Translations under genes and position numbers: made by a program
Notes under the pieces: model-generated
Seen by the model: the letters and a program-made list of their open reading frames with translations, nothing else
Database searches by the model: none
Told to the model about the DNA's origin: nothing
In this document: in pieces, positions 1 through 5,860 of the stretch
How the letters are laid out: each line of letters starts with the position of its first letter
Numbering within the stretch: the first letter of the stretch is position 1
DNA from: CAYRVF01 sp964427535
GTDB lineage: Bacteria; Chloroflexota; Ktedonobacteria; Ktedonobacterales; JADMIN01
Reading direction: 5' to 3'
Assembly: GCA_964427535.1 (NCBI GenBank)
Contig: CAYRVF010000177.1
Location: 1-7,808, forward strand
Length of the DNA stretch: 7,808 nucleotides

Positions 1-1
1 C

Positions 2-778
2 GGGGCGAGCGGCGAACCGTGGAACTCCGGTCCCTGGCACTGGGCCTTCGAGGTGGTCGGCGGCGGGCGCTGCCCCATCATCAACTACTCCGGCGGCACC
101 GAGATCTCGGGCGGCATCGTCGGTTGCACGACCATCACGCCGATCAAGCCGTGCTCGTTCTCCGGCCCGATCCCTGGCATGGTGGCTGACGTGGTGGATG
201 ACGCCGGACAGCCGGTGCGCGGGCAGGTCGGCGAGCTCGTGATACGTGCGCCATGGCCGGGCATGACACGTGGCTTCTGGCAGGACCCCGAGCGCTACGA
301 GCAGACCTACTGGAGCCGCTTCCCCGACACCTGGGTGCATGGCGACTGGGCCGCCATCGACGCGGATGGATTCTGGTATATCCTCGGCCGCTCCGACGAC
401 ACCATCAAGGTCGCGGGCAAGCGCCTCGGCCCGGCGGAGGTCGAGTCGGCGGCGGTAGCGCATCCTGCGGTGAGCGAGGCCGCGGCCATCGGCGTGCCAC
501 ATCCGCTCAAGGGCGAGGTCGTCGTCGTCTTCGCCGTGCTCACCGTCGGCACAGAGCCGACGGATGCGCTCCGCGACGAGGTGCGCGCGCAAGTAACCCG
601 CGTGCTTGGCCCGGCCCTCAAGCCCGAGTCGGTGTACTTCGTCGAGCAGTTGCCGAAGACGCGCAATGGCAAGGTGCTGCGGCGGCTGATCCGCGCGCGC
701 CACCTCGGCTCGCCGCTCGGCGACCTCTCCTCGCTGGAGAGCCCCGACGCGCTCGACGCCATTGCCCGCGCCAAGTAG
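2..778 (+). CDS. AMP-forming acyl-CoA synthetase (acetyl-CoA synthetase-like), C-terminal part, 5' truncated
   Basis: The reading frame is open from the left edge, so the start lies outside the window; 258 residues plus a TAG stop are visible. This is the C-terminal third or so of an adenylate-forming enzyme that activates a carboxylic acid to acyl-AMP and then acyl-CoA in the cytoplasm. In the visible fragment GEPWN (4-8) and the SGGTE core motif (30-34) precede HGDWAAIDADGFWYILGRSDD (113-133, adenylate-contacting Asp and hinge region). KVAGKRLGPAEVES (136-149) and PKTRNGK (218-224) follow; K224, codon 671-673, is the expected catalytic lysine that is acetylated in Acs enzymes. The PWPGMTR and ERYEQTYW stretches are very Acs-like. 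However, the WWQTE motif of true acetate enzymes reads SGGTE here, so the acetate-limiting tryptophan is missing and a larger acyl substrate is plausible. The gene converges on the lipoprotein gene. Family is confident; substrate is unknown. Confidence 0.9.
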   Translation, partial: GASGEPWNSGPWHWAFEVVGGGRCPIINYSGGTEISGGIVGCTTITPIKPCSFSGPIPGMVADVVDDAGQPVRGQVGELVIRAPWPGMTRGFWQDPERYEQTYWSRFPDTWVHGDWAAIDADGFWYILGRSDDTIKVAGKRLGPAEVESAAVAHPAVSEAAAIGVPHPLKGEVVVVFAVLTVGTEPTDALRDEVRAQVTRVLGPALKPESVYFVEQLPKTRNGKVLRRLIRARHLGSPLGDLSSLESPDALDAIARAK

Positions 779-801
779 CATTACCGGACGGTCGTTTGTG
801 G

Positions 802-821
802 GGGCGAGGCATGCCTCGCCC
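802..821. repeat. 20-bp perfect palindrome, REP-like dispersed repeat, copy 1
   Basis: GGGCGAGGCATGCCTCGCCC is a perfect inverted repeat centred on GCATGC. It lies between the convergent synthetase and lipoprotein genes. The same 20 bp recur at 4097-4116. When this copy is read on the minus strand, the similarity extends into the flanks: GC before it, then a C, C/T and ACAA after it. The unit is therefore about 28 bp with a direction, and the two copies are inverted relative to each other. It could form a hairpin in RNA from either convergent gene, but no T-run follows it, so it is not a canonical intrinsic terminator. Nothing else is recognisable between 779 and 871. Confidence 0.8.
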
Positions 822-871
822 GCCCCCGCTGCGGATGCCCGCGACGCCTCAGCTTCATCGCGCGGCGCGGG

Positions 872-1732
872 CTACTCCTCCGTTGGGCTAATCTCGCTCG
901 GCGGCGGCCCCACATATCCGGTTCCGGCGGTGATGCCAAGCGCTGTATCACTTAGGGTGCCATCCGGTACCAGCGCCGGTGACGTGGGGCGCCGACGCCG
1001 CAGCGCGAAGACGACCACGAGCGTGACCGCGATCAGGAGCACCACCACTATGCCTCCGGCGAGCGGATACACGACTGCGGTATTGACGCCGCCACCAGTC
1101 ACGTCGATAGACGCCGTCTCACCATAGTGGACGGTGTAGGTGATCGAATTTCCCTGTACGCTGCCGCCCGTATGCGACGAAATCCACCCCGGCATCGTGA
1201 TCGCGATGGAGTCGTGCGCGTCCTTCAACACGGTCGCTGGGTCGAAACCAGGCACCGACGATGGAGGCGTGGTGGGTTGCATGCTGATGCTACCCGTAAT
1301 GTGAAACGTGTTCGTCAGGAACCCGGCGCTCTGCGACACGGTGAAGTGATCAGTATCCGTCGACGCACTATCGCTCGTCGACGAGCCGCTCGAAAGCGCG
1401 TTCATGTATGACTTGTCAGAGAGCAGAGTGTTGAGGCCGGCCACTGAGCTGAAGTGGCGCGTAAATGCCCAGTAACTATATCCCGTGTCGTCGTAATGCC
1501 TGTATGTGCCACCCTTTGACGTGATCTGCTGTCCGTACTGGTCCATCTGTGACTTGATGGAGTCACCCGCCAGGCTCACGACTTCCTCAGACAGCCCCAC
1601 AGTGAACGTGTAGGAGCCGGAACCATCGCCATTGAGATTGATGGCGCGATCCTCATGCACACAGCCTGCCAGTGATATGGCCAGAAGGAGCGCAAGCGCC
1701 ATTCCCGCCATTGTTCGTCGCATGCTACGCAA
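872..1732 (-). CDS. Membrane-anchored lipoprotein, LppM/DUF3153-like
   Basis: The product is 286 residues. The N-terminus MRSMRRTMAGMALALLLAIS is a typical signal peptide ending in the lipobox LAGC, with C24 as the predicted lipidated residue. The mature protein opens with a segment containing NLNGDGSGSYTFTVGL (32-47), which resembles the start of LppM/DUF3153 domains; this is recognition from memory. A Ser/Thr-rich stretch lies around 113-128. A second membrane segment spans about 219-244, is followed by RRRR (245-248), and ends in a roughly 38-residue Pro/Ser/Thr-rich tail. The inferred topology is an extracytoplasmic domain anchored by a lipid at one end and a helix at the other, with the tail inside. 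The start is TTG at 1732-1730, chosen because a strong Shine-Dalgarno sits 7 nt upstream; ATG at 1723-1721 is too far from it. The gene is divergent from the FHA gene. Its function is unknown. Confidence 0.85.
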   Translation of the reverse strand: MRSMRRTMAGMALALLLAISLAGCVHEDRAINLNGDGSGSYTFTVGLSEEVVSLAGDSIKSQMDQYGQQITSKGGTYRHYDDTGYSYWAFTRHFSSVAGLNTLLSDKSYMNALSSGSSTSDSASTDTDHFTVSQSAGFLTNTFHITGSISMQPTTPPSSVPGFDPATVLKDAHDSIAITMPGWISSHTGGSVQGNSITYTVHYGETASIDVTGGGVNTAVVYPLAGGIVVVLLIAVTLVVVFALRRRRPTSPALVPDGTLSDTALGITAGTGYVGPPPSEISPTEE

Positions 1733-1739
1733 TCTGGTT

Positions 1740-1747
1740 CTCCTTCT
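1740..1747 (-). promoter_or_regulatory. Ribosome binding site that fixes the TTG start of the lipoprotein gene
   Basis: On the minus strand the sequence reads AGAAGGAG, followed by 7 nt and then TTG at 1732. The in-frame ATG at codon 4 would be 16 nt away, outside normal spacing. The TTG is therefore the better start. The signal peptide and lipobox are intact with either choice. Confidence 0.65.
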
Positions 1748-1839
1748 GGCGCGCTACCATCGCGCGTGTACCGCTCCGGCTGCCCTCGGCAGACTTCGAT
1801 TCGCAATCCCGATCGAAACAAAGCAATTGAGCAGCAGCT

Positions 1840-1869
1840 AGGATAGCGGGCAGGCAGTATATCTGTCAA
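1840..1869 (-). promoter_or_regulatory. Sigma70-type promoter of the lipoprotein gene
   Basis: On the minus strand a consensus -35 TTGACA (1869-1864) is separated by 18 bp from the -10 TATCCT (1845-1840). Transcription would begin near 1833, giving a leader of roughly 100 nt before the TTG start. The -35 is a perfect match and the -10 matches at 4 of 6 positions. The site lies in the divergent gap with the right orientation. No operator repeat is evident beside it. Confidence 0.6.
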
Positions 1870-1952
1870 GCCGTACTCCTGTCTTGGGCGCGCGAAGCAG
1901 GCCAGCGCACGGCGGCACCGCTGGTACTTCCGCATACGTCGCAGGCAGGTAG

Positions 1953-1961
1953 TGCTATACT
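1953..1961 (+). promoter_or_regulatory. Extended -10 promoter element of the FHA gene
   Basis: TGCTATACT fits an extended -10 (TGn followed by TATACT, one mismatch to TATAAT). No good -35 is present at 16-18 bp spacing, as is common for extended -10 promoters. Transcription would begin near 1968, about 50 nt before the ATG at 2021. If this is right, the in-frame GTG at 1952 lies upstream of the transcript start and cannot be used, which agrees with the Shine-Dalgarno-supported ATG. Confidence 0.4.
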
Positions 1962-2020
1962 GGGGTCGCATACGGGGCGAGATGCTCTTGGGTCGGGCGG
2001 CGAGCGGGGAGGGGCGGCGC

Positions 2021-3058
2021 ATGGCGTACGTCGAGATCGAGACGCGTGAGGGCACGCGCCGTGTGCCGATCGCGGGCGACCGGCTGAGCATCGGACGCCT
2101 GTCGTACAACGACGTGGTGCTCGCTAACGCGCAAATCTCCCGGCAACATGCGGAGATTCGCAACATCAACGGCGAGTGGTGGATCGCCGACCTGCACAGC
2201 ACGAACGGCCTGCACATCAACTCCCGGCGCGTGCAAGAGCATCGGCTTTCTCCCGGCGACCGGCTTGACCTTGCCCCCGGCATCGCGCTCGTCTTCCACG
2301 GAGACGGTGTGGCCGCTCCGCCCGTCGCACAGCAGCCGCCACAGATGCCGCAGCGACGCGAGCCGCCGCAGGCGACACGCCCCGCACGGTTCCCCGACGC
2401 CTACCCGCCTGCACCCCTGGGTACTCCCGACGTCACACCACCGGGACCAGCACAGTATCCCGCTCCTAATGGATGGCCTGTCCGCACCACCTCGGGGGGA
2501 TTCACCTACCCGCCGGTGAGTCCGCTGGGACCACGCTCGCCCTTTGCCGACGACGAGCAGCCATTCTTCCCCCAGGGATTTGTCGCACCGTCGTCCGCGT
2601 CCGCCCCGCAAGCGCCGATCCCGGCCGATCCATTTCGCATGTCGGGGCTACGGGCGTTGGGTCCTGTTCCCACACCGCCTGCCTCCGTCACGCAGCCATC
2701 TCCGTTCGCGCCAGGCGCGACGGGCATATCGCACCATCCGCCCGCCGTGCCGAATGCGCCGCTCGGCGACTCAGGGCCGCTGCGCGACCCGTACCGTCGC
2801 AGTCTGCCAGGCGCAAGCTCCAGCGGAGACGCCGGGCGCGCGACACAGGGGCCAGCGCCGACCCTACTGCATCTCTGCCAGACCTGCGGCCAGCGGACCG
2901 CGCCCGACGCCGTCTACTGTCAAAACTGCCACCGCTCAATCGCGAGCGAGTGTCCGCGCTGCCGCCTCAGCCTGTTGCCCGTCCAGGACCGCTGCCCGCG
3001 CTGCCAGTCGCCGAATCCCGCCTCGGTCCGCCGCACCCACCGCGGCACCAGCTTCTAG
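2021..3058 (+). CDS. FHA domain protein with proline-rich linker and C-terminal double zinc ribbon
   Basis: The product is 345 residues. Residues 1-95 form a forkhead-associated domain, a phosphothreonine-peptide binding module. Its diagnostic residues are present: G25-R26 in SIGR, S40-R41-x-H43 in SRQH, and N62-G63 in STNG. Residues 97-280 are a low-complexity linker rich in Pro, Ala and Ser, likely disordered. The C-terminus carries eight cysteines as four CxxC pairs (C286/289, C300/303, C311/314, C325/328), the pattern of two zinc ribbons. There is no signal peptide or membrane segment, so it is cytoplasmic. The ATG was chosen because GGAGG lies 8 nt upstream. The frame is open back to a GTG at 1952, but the extra 23 residues do not look like FHA sequence. 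It is probably an adaptor recognising a Ser/Thr-kinase-phosphorylated partner; no kinase or phosphatase is visible in the window. The partner is unknown. Confidence 0.88.
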   Translation: MAYVEIETREGTRRVPIAGDRLSIGRLSYNDVVLANAQISRQHAEIRNINGEWWIADLHSTNGLHINSRRVQEHRLSPGDRLDLAPGIALVFHGDGVAAPPVAQQPPQMPQRREPPQATRPARFPDAYPPAPLGTPDVTPPGPAQYPAPNGWPVRTTSGGFTYPPVSPLGPRSPFADDEQPFFPQGFVAPSSASAPQAPIPADPFRMSGLRALGPVPTPPASVTQPSPFAPGATGISHHPPAVPNAPLGDSGPLRDPYRRSLPGASSSGDAGRATQGPAPTLLHLCQTCGQRTAPDAVYCQNCHRSIASECPRCRLSLLPVQDRCPRCQSPNPASVRRTHRGTSF

Positions 3059-3134
3059 CCAGCGGCCAGCATGGGCGCCTTCATCACCCGACATGCACCA
3101 GGCTTTCCCTACTGCGCGAACGCCCAAATAGCGA

Positions 3135-3176
3135 CCCCTTCCCTTGAGGGAAGGGGGTTGGGGGTTAGGTTCTGCC
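3135..3176 (-). repeat. G/C-rich stem-loop repeat, copy 1, downstream of the methyltransferase gene
   Basis: A 10-bp perfect stem (3135-3144 with 3147-3156, CCCCTTCCCT pairing AGGGAAGGGG) is followed by a G-rich stretch and AGGTTCTGCC (3167-3176). The same layout, with compensating changes in the stem, occurs at 4255-4290. Read on the minus strand, it begins about 22 nt after the methyltransferase stop with GGCAGAACCT, then a C-rich run, then the stem-loop. It also lies in the convergent gap after the FHA gene. It may end or stabilise transcripts, but no U-run follows the stem on the minus strand, so canonical intrinsic termination is not supported. Nothing else is seen between 3059 and 3198. 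Confidence 0.7.
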
Positions 3177-3198
3177 GGGAAGACAGTTAGGTCCAAGC

Positions 3199-3972
3199 TC
3201 ACGCCTGCGTCGCATACCCGCCGAAGATAGCGTGGCCTGCGCGCATCCAGAAAGCATCGACATCGGTGAGGCCCACCTCACGCATCCAGGTAAGCTGATC
3301 GGCGAGGGGTGAGGGGTAATCGATGTCCTCCACATCGGGGACGCCGTACGTGTAAGTGAAGTAGTTCCATTCGAGGCGCTGGAACTCGTCGTAGCCCCGC
3401 AGATCGCCGTATAACCGCTGGCTCTGCTCGCGCACCATCACGTCGTACTGCTGTGCGAACACCCGCGCGACTCGCGGCGACTCCGGCTCGACGATATCGG
3501 CGATGAGCACCGCACCACCGGGTTCGAGGTGTGCGGCCATGTCGCGGAACAGGTCACGCTTGGCCTCGCCGATCAGGTGGTGCACGCACAACGAGGAGAC
3601 CACCAGCCGCAGTGAATCGGGTAATTTCTCTCGCCAGGCGCGCTCCGCGATCTCGAAATGCTCGACGCGCACCCGATCGCCGAAACGGGCGAGCCGCGAC
3701 GTCAGGTGCTCGCGCATGACGGATGAGCCGTCGAGCGCGAGATAGTGGCAGCGCGGGAACGCCGTCAGCAGCGCCTCGGCCAGCGTGCCGTCACCTGCCG
3801 CAAGCTCGACGACGGTAAACTCGTCCTCGGCGCTCCCCGGCGTGAGGCCGACGAGAGTCGCGATCTGCTCCGCGCGCCCCGGCACGAACACCTCCGCCGT
3901 ATCGATGAAGGTGGCGGAGTTCTCCTCCGTCCATTGCTGGCTCGCGGGTGCCGTCTCGTGGCTCTGTGACAT
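3199..3972 (-). CDS. Class I SAM-dependent methyltransferase
   Basis: The product is 257 residues, a usual length for a stand-alone Rossmann-fold methyltransferase. Motif I is VELAAGDGT (55-63), the glycine-rich SAM loop; the acidic residue after strand 2 is D81 in LALDGS. VVSSLCVHHL (124-133) and LEPGGAVLIADIVEP (149-163) match the later core motifs of the Methyltransf_11/25 group. It should transfer a methyl group from SAM to an unknown acceptor in the cytoplasm. Residues 164-257, rich in aromatic and acidic residues and ending AIFGGYATQA, probably form the substrate lid, but no specific subfamily is recognisable. The start is ATG at 3972-3970; the best Shine-Dalgarno (AAGGA) is 12 nt upstream, a long spacing. 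It appears to be a single-gene transcript, lying 320 bp from the transport operon and convergent with the FHA gene. Confidence 0.85.
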   Translation of the reverse strand: MSQSHETAPASQQWTEENSATFIDTAEVFVPGRAEQIATLVGLTPGSAEDEFTVVELAAGDGTLAEALLTAFPRCHYLALDGSSVMREHLTSRLARFGDRVRVEHFEIAERAWREKLPDSLRLVVSSLCVHHLIGEAKRDLFRDMAAHLEPGGAVLIADIVEPESPRVARVFAQQYDVMVREQSQRLYGDLRGYDEFQRLEWNYFTYTYGVPDVEDIDYPSPLADQLTWMREVGLTDVDAFWMRAGHAIFGGYATQA

Positions 3973-4096
3973 AGGTCTGGCGCATCCTTCTAGTGGAATC
4001 GTGTGGCAGCGGATGACCGTATTCTACCGCCAGTTTCCCTTCCACATGCGGCAGTTTTCTGAGCGATTTGGGGGTGTACAGTCCTACGGCGGGCGC

Positions 4097-4116
4097 GGGC
4101 GAGGCATGCCTCGCCC
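4097..4116. repeat. 20-bp perfect palindrome, REP-like dispersed repeat, copy 2
   Basis: It is identical over 20 bp to the palindrome at 802-821 (GGGCGAGGCATGCCTCGCCC). Here GC precedes and CTACAA follows on the plus strand; copy 1 has GC before and CCACAA after on the minus strand. The conserved flanks show that the unit is directional and that the two copies are inverted, 3,295 bp apart. This is the pattern expected of REP-type elements, which are moved by a transposase encoded elsewhere. No such gene is in the window. Confidence 0.8.
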
Positions 4117-4254
4117 CTACAAGACGGCACTGCCTGCGCGATTCGCCGTCATCGCACACAAGCCAGTCGGGACGGGCGGGCGCCGTAGTACGATGCGTCA
4201 CAAACGTACATGAAGCAACCCTTTTCCCCTCCACCACAATCGCTCATACAGCGG

Positions 4255-4290
4255 CCCCTCCCCTCAAGGGGAGGGGGGAGAGGTTCTGCC
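4255..4290 (-). repeat. G/C-rich stem-loop repeat, copy 2, directly after the ABC ATPase gene
   Basis: A 10-bp perfect stem (4255-4264 with 4267-4276, CCCCTCCCCT pairing AGGGGAGGGG) is followed by AGGTTCTGCC (4281-4290), which is identical to the tail of copy 1. On the minus strand the repeat starts 2 nt after the ATPase TAA stop. The stem differs from copy 1 by paired changes on both arms (T-A in copy 1 replaced by C-G), so the pairing is conserved rather than the bases. It may act as a 3' end or mRNA-stability element of the transport operon. No U-run follows. Confidence 0.7.
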
Positions 4291-4292
4291 CG

Positions 4293-5855
4293 TTATTCGG
4301 TCGCGCCGCCGGTCATCAGCAGGCCCAGCCGCTCCTCGGAGGTGTCGGCGGGCTCGATACTGACGATGCGCCCTTCATACATCACGGCGATGCGGTCAGA
4401 AAGCGAGCGTATCTCGTCCAGCTCCGCCGAGACGAGCAGCACGGCCACACCCGAATCGCGCTGAGCGACGAGCTGCCGGTGGATGAACTCGATGGCACCG
4501 ATATCGACTCCACGCGTTGGATGCGCCGCCAGCAGCACCCGCGGCTCCGCGCTCATCTCGCGCGCCACGATCACCTTCTGCTGATTGCCACCCGAGAGCG
4601 CACGCACGGGCGTGTCGGGCGTCGTCGGGCGCACGTCGAACTCGCCGATGAGCTTGCGCGCCCACGCGCCGATCGCATCGAGCTTCAGAATCTCGCCGCC
4701 GCGAGCGAAGCGTGGGCTGCGCTGGCGGCCGAGAATCATATTGTCGGCGATGGAGTAGTTGAGCACGAGGCCAGTACCGCGCCGGTCCTCCGGAATGTGC
4801 GCGATACCTGCCGCGCGCGTCTCTCGCACGCCCAGGCCCGTCACCTCGGTATCCCCCAGAAAGATCTGCCCCGCGCTAGCCGGGCGTATCCCCGCGAGCA
4901 CCTCCATCAGCTCGCTCTGGCCATTCCCCTCCACGCCCGCGATGCCGAGAATCTCCCCCTCATGCAGCTCGAACGAGACGTCTTTGACCGCCGCGATTCC
5001 CTGCTCCGTGGCGGCGTTCAGGCCGACCGCGCGCAACGCCACCGGGCCAGGCCGGGCGGGTTCCTTCTTCACTCGCAGCAGCACCTCGCGGCCAACCATC
5101 ATGCGCGCGATCTCCTGCTCGTTCGTCTCAGGCGTCAGCACCTCGCCGACGACCTTGCCGCGCCGGAGCACCGTCACACGGTCAGAGATGGCGAGCACCT
5201 CGCGCAGCTTGTGGGTGATGAAGATGATCGTCTTGCCCTTGCGCACCAGCCCCCGCAAGACGACGAACAGATCGTCCGTCTCCTGAGGCGTCAGCACGCC
5301 GGTTGGCTCATCCAGGATGATGATGTCGGCGCCGCGATAGAGCACCTTCAGAATCTCGACACGCTGCTGCAAGCCTACCGGCAGATCGCCGGTGCGGGCA
5401 TTCGGGTCGATGCGCAGGCCATACTGGCGCGTCAGCTCGCGGATCGCCGCGCTGGCCGCGCCTGCGTCGTAGAGGTCGCCGCGCCGCGTCGGCTCGCGGC
5501 CGAGCACGATATTCTCGCCTACGGTCAGCGGCGGAATGAGCATGAAGTGCTGATGCACCATGCCGATACCGAGCGCGATGGCGTCGCGCGGGCCGTTGAT
5601 GGCCGCCGTCTTGCCATTGACGAGGATCTCGCCCTCGTCCGGCTTGAGCAAGCCGTAGAGGATGTTCATCAGGGTGGACTTGCCCGCGCCATTCTCGCCG
5701 ACGAGCGCGTGAATCTCGCCGCGACGGACCCGAAACGTCACATGGTCGTCGGCGACGACGCCCGGCCACGTCTTCGTGATGTCAATCATCTCGATGGCGT
5801 AGGGACTGGTGTCGCCGGTCGGCATGGCACTCTGTTCACGCACTTCGGTACTCAT
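4293..5855 (-). CDS. BMP/nucleoside-type ABC importer ATPase with two NBDs (YufO/NupO-like)
   Basis: The product is 520 residues, the usual size for duplicated ATPases of sugar and nucleoside importers. NBD1 has Walker A GENGAGKST (53-61), Q102 in HQHF, signature LPVGLQQR (158-165), Walker B IIILDEPT (178-185) and H215. NBD2 has GVEGNGQS (307-314) with Gln in place of the Walker A lysine, an intact signature LSGGNQQK (420-427), AAHPTRGVD lacking the catalytic Glu, and Ser instead of the switch His (VSAELDE). A degenerate NBD2 is normal for this family, so one competent ATP site per protein is expected. It powers the two permeases encoded just upstream, whose gene ends 5 nt before this one. 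The ATG at 5855-5853 was chosen for the GGAGGAGTAGGAG upstream, which overlaps the permease stop codon and suggests translational coupling. The frame stays open further upstream, but only inside the permease gene. The substrate is probably a nucleoside or purine, by family. Confidence 0.93.
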   Translation of the reverse strand: MSTEVREQSAMPTGDTSPYAIEMIDITKTWPGVVADDHVTFRVRRGEIHALVGENGAGKSTLMNILYGLLKPDEGEILVNGKTAAINGPRDAIALGIGMVHQHFMLIPPLTVGENIVLGREPTRRGDLYDAGAASAAIRELTRQYGLRIDPNARTGDLPVGLQQRVEILKVLYRGADIIILDEPTGVLTPQETDDLFVVLRGLVRKGKTIIFITHKLREVLAISDRVTVLRRGKVVGEVLTPETNEQEIARMMVGREVLLRVKKEPARPGPVALRAVGLNAATEQGIAAVKDVSFELHEGEILGIAGVEGNGQSELMEVLAGIRPASAGQIFLGDTEVTGLGVRETRAAGIAHIPEDRRGTGLVLNYSIADNMILGRQRSPRFARGGEILKLDAIGAWARKLIGEFDVRPTTPDTPVRALSGGNQQKVIVAREMSAEPRVLLAAHPTRGVDIGAIEFIHRQLVAQRDSGVAVLLVSAELDEIRSLSDRIAVMYEGRIVSIEPADTSEERLGLLMTGGATE

Positions 5856-5860
5856 CGCTC

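Larger units (their letters stand above)
3973..4292. other. 320-bp intergenic region between the transport operon and the methyltransferase gene
   Basis: This stretch holds the second palindrome copy (4097-4116) and the second stem-loop repeat (4255-4290), but no supported gene. A TAGAAT at 4026-4021 on the minus strand could be the methyltransferase -10 (leader about 40 nt), but I find no acceptable -35 with it, so it is only a weak candidate. Short open frames here overlap the repeats and have no Shine-Dalgarno or protein-like features. Confidence 0.5.

Noticed and set aside
762..891. Short frames encoding ARHASPAPA-like peptides around both palindromes
   Set aside because: The peptides are translations of the GCATGC palindrome in different frames at both loci, so they reflect the DNA repeat and not a protein.
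1576..2283. 235-codon minus-strand frame across the divergent gap
   Set aside because: It overlaps both the lipoprotein gene and the FHA gene in shadow frames, is Arg/Ser/Cys-rich with no motif, and spans the predicted promoters.
3148..3169. Possible G-quadruplex in the G-rich tail of stem-loop copy 1
   Set aside because: Only three runs of three or more G are present and the fourth is GG. The second repeat copy does not keep the spacing, so the stem-loop explains the sequence better.
4255..4290. Canonical intrinsic terminator after the ATPase gene
   Set aside because: The stem is strong, but no T-run follows it on the minus strand and the loop is only two bases before fraying, so it is recorded as a repeat rather than a terminator.
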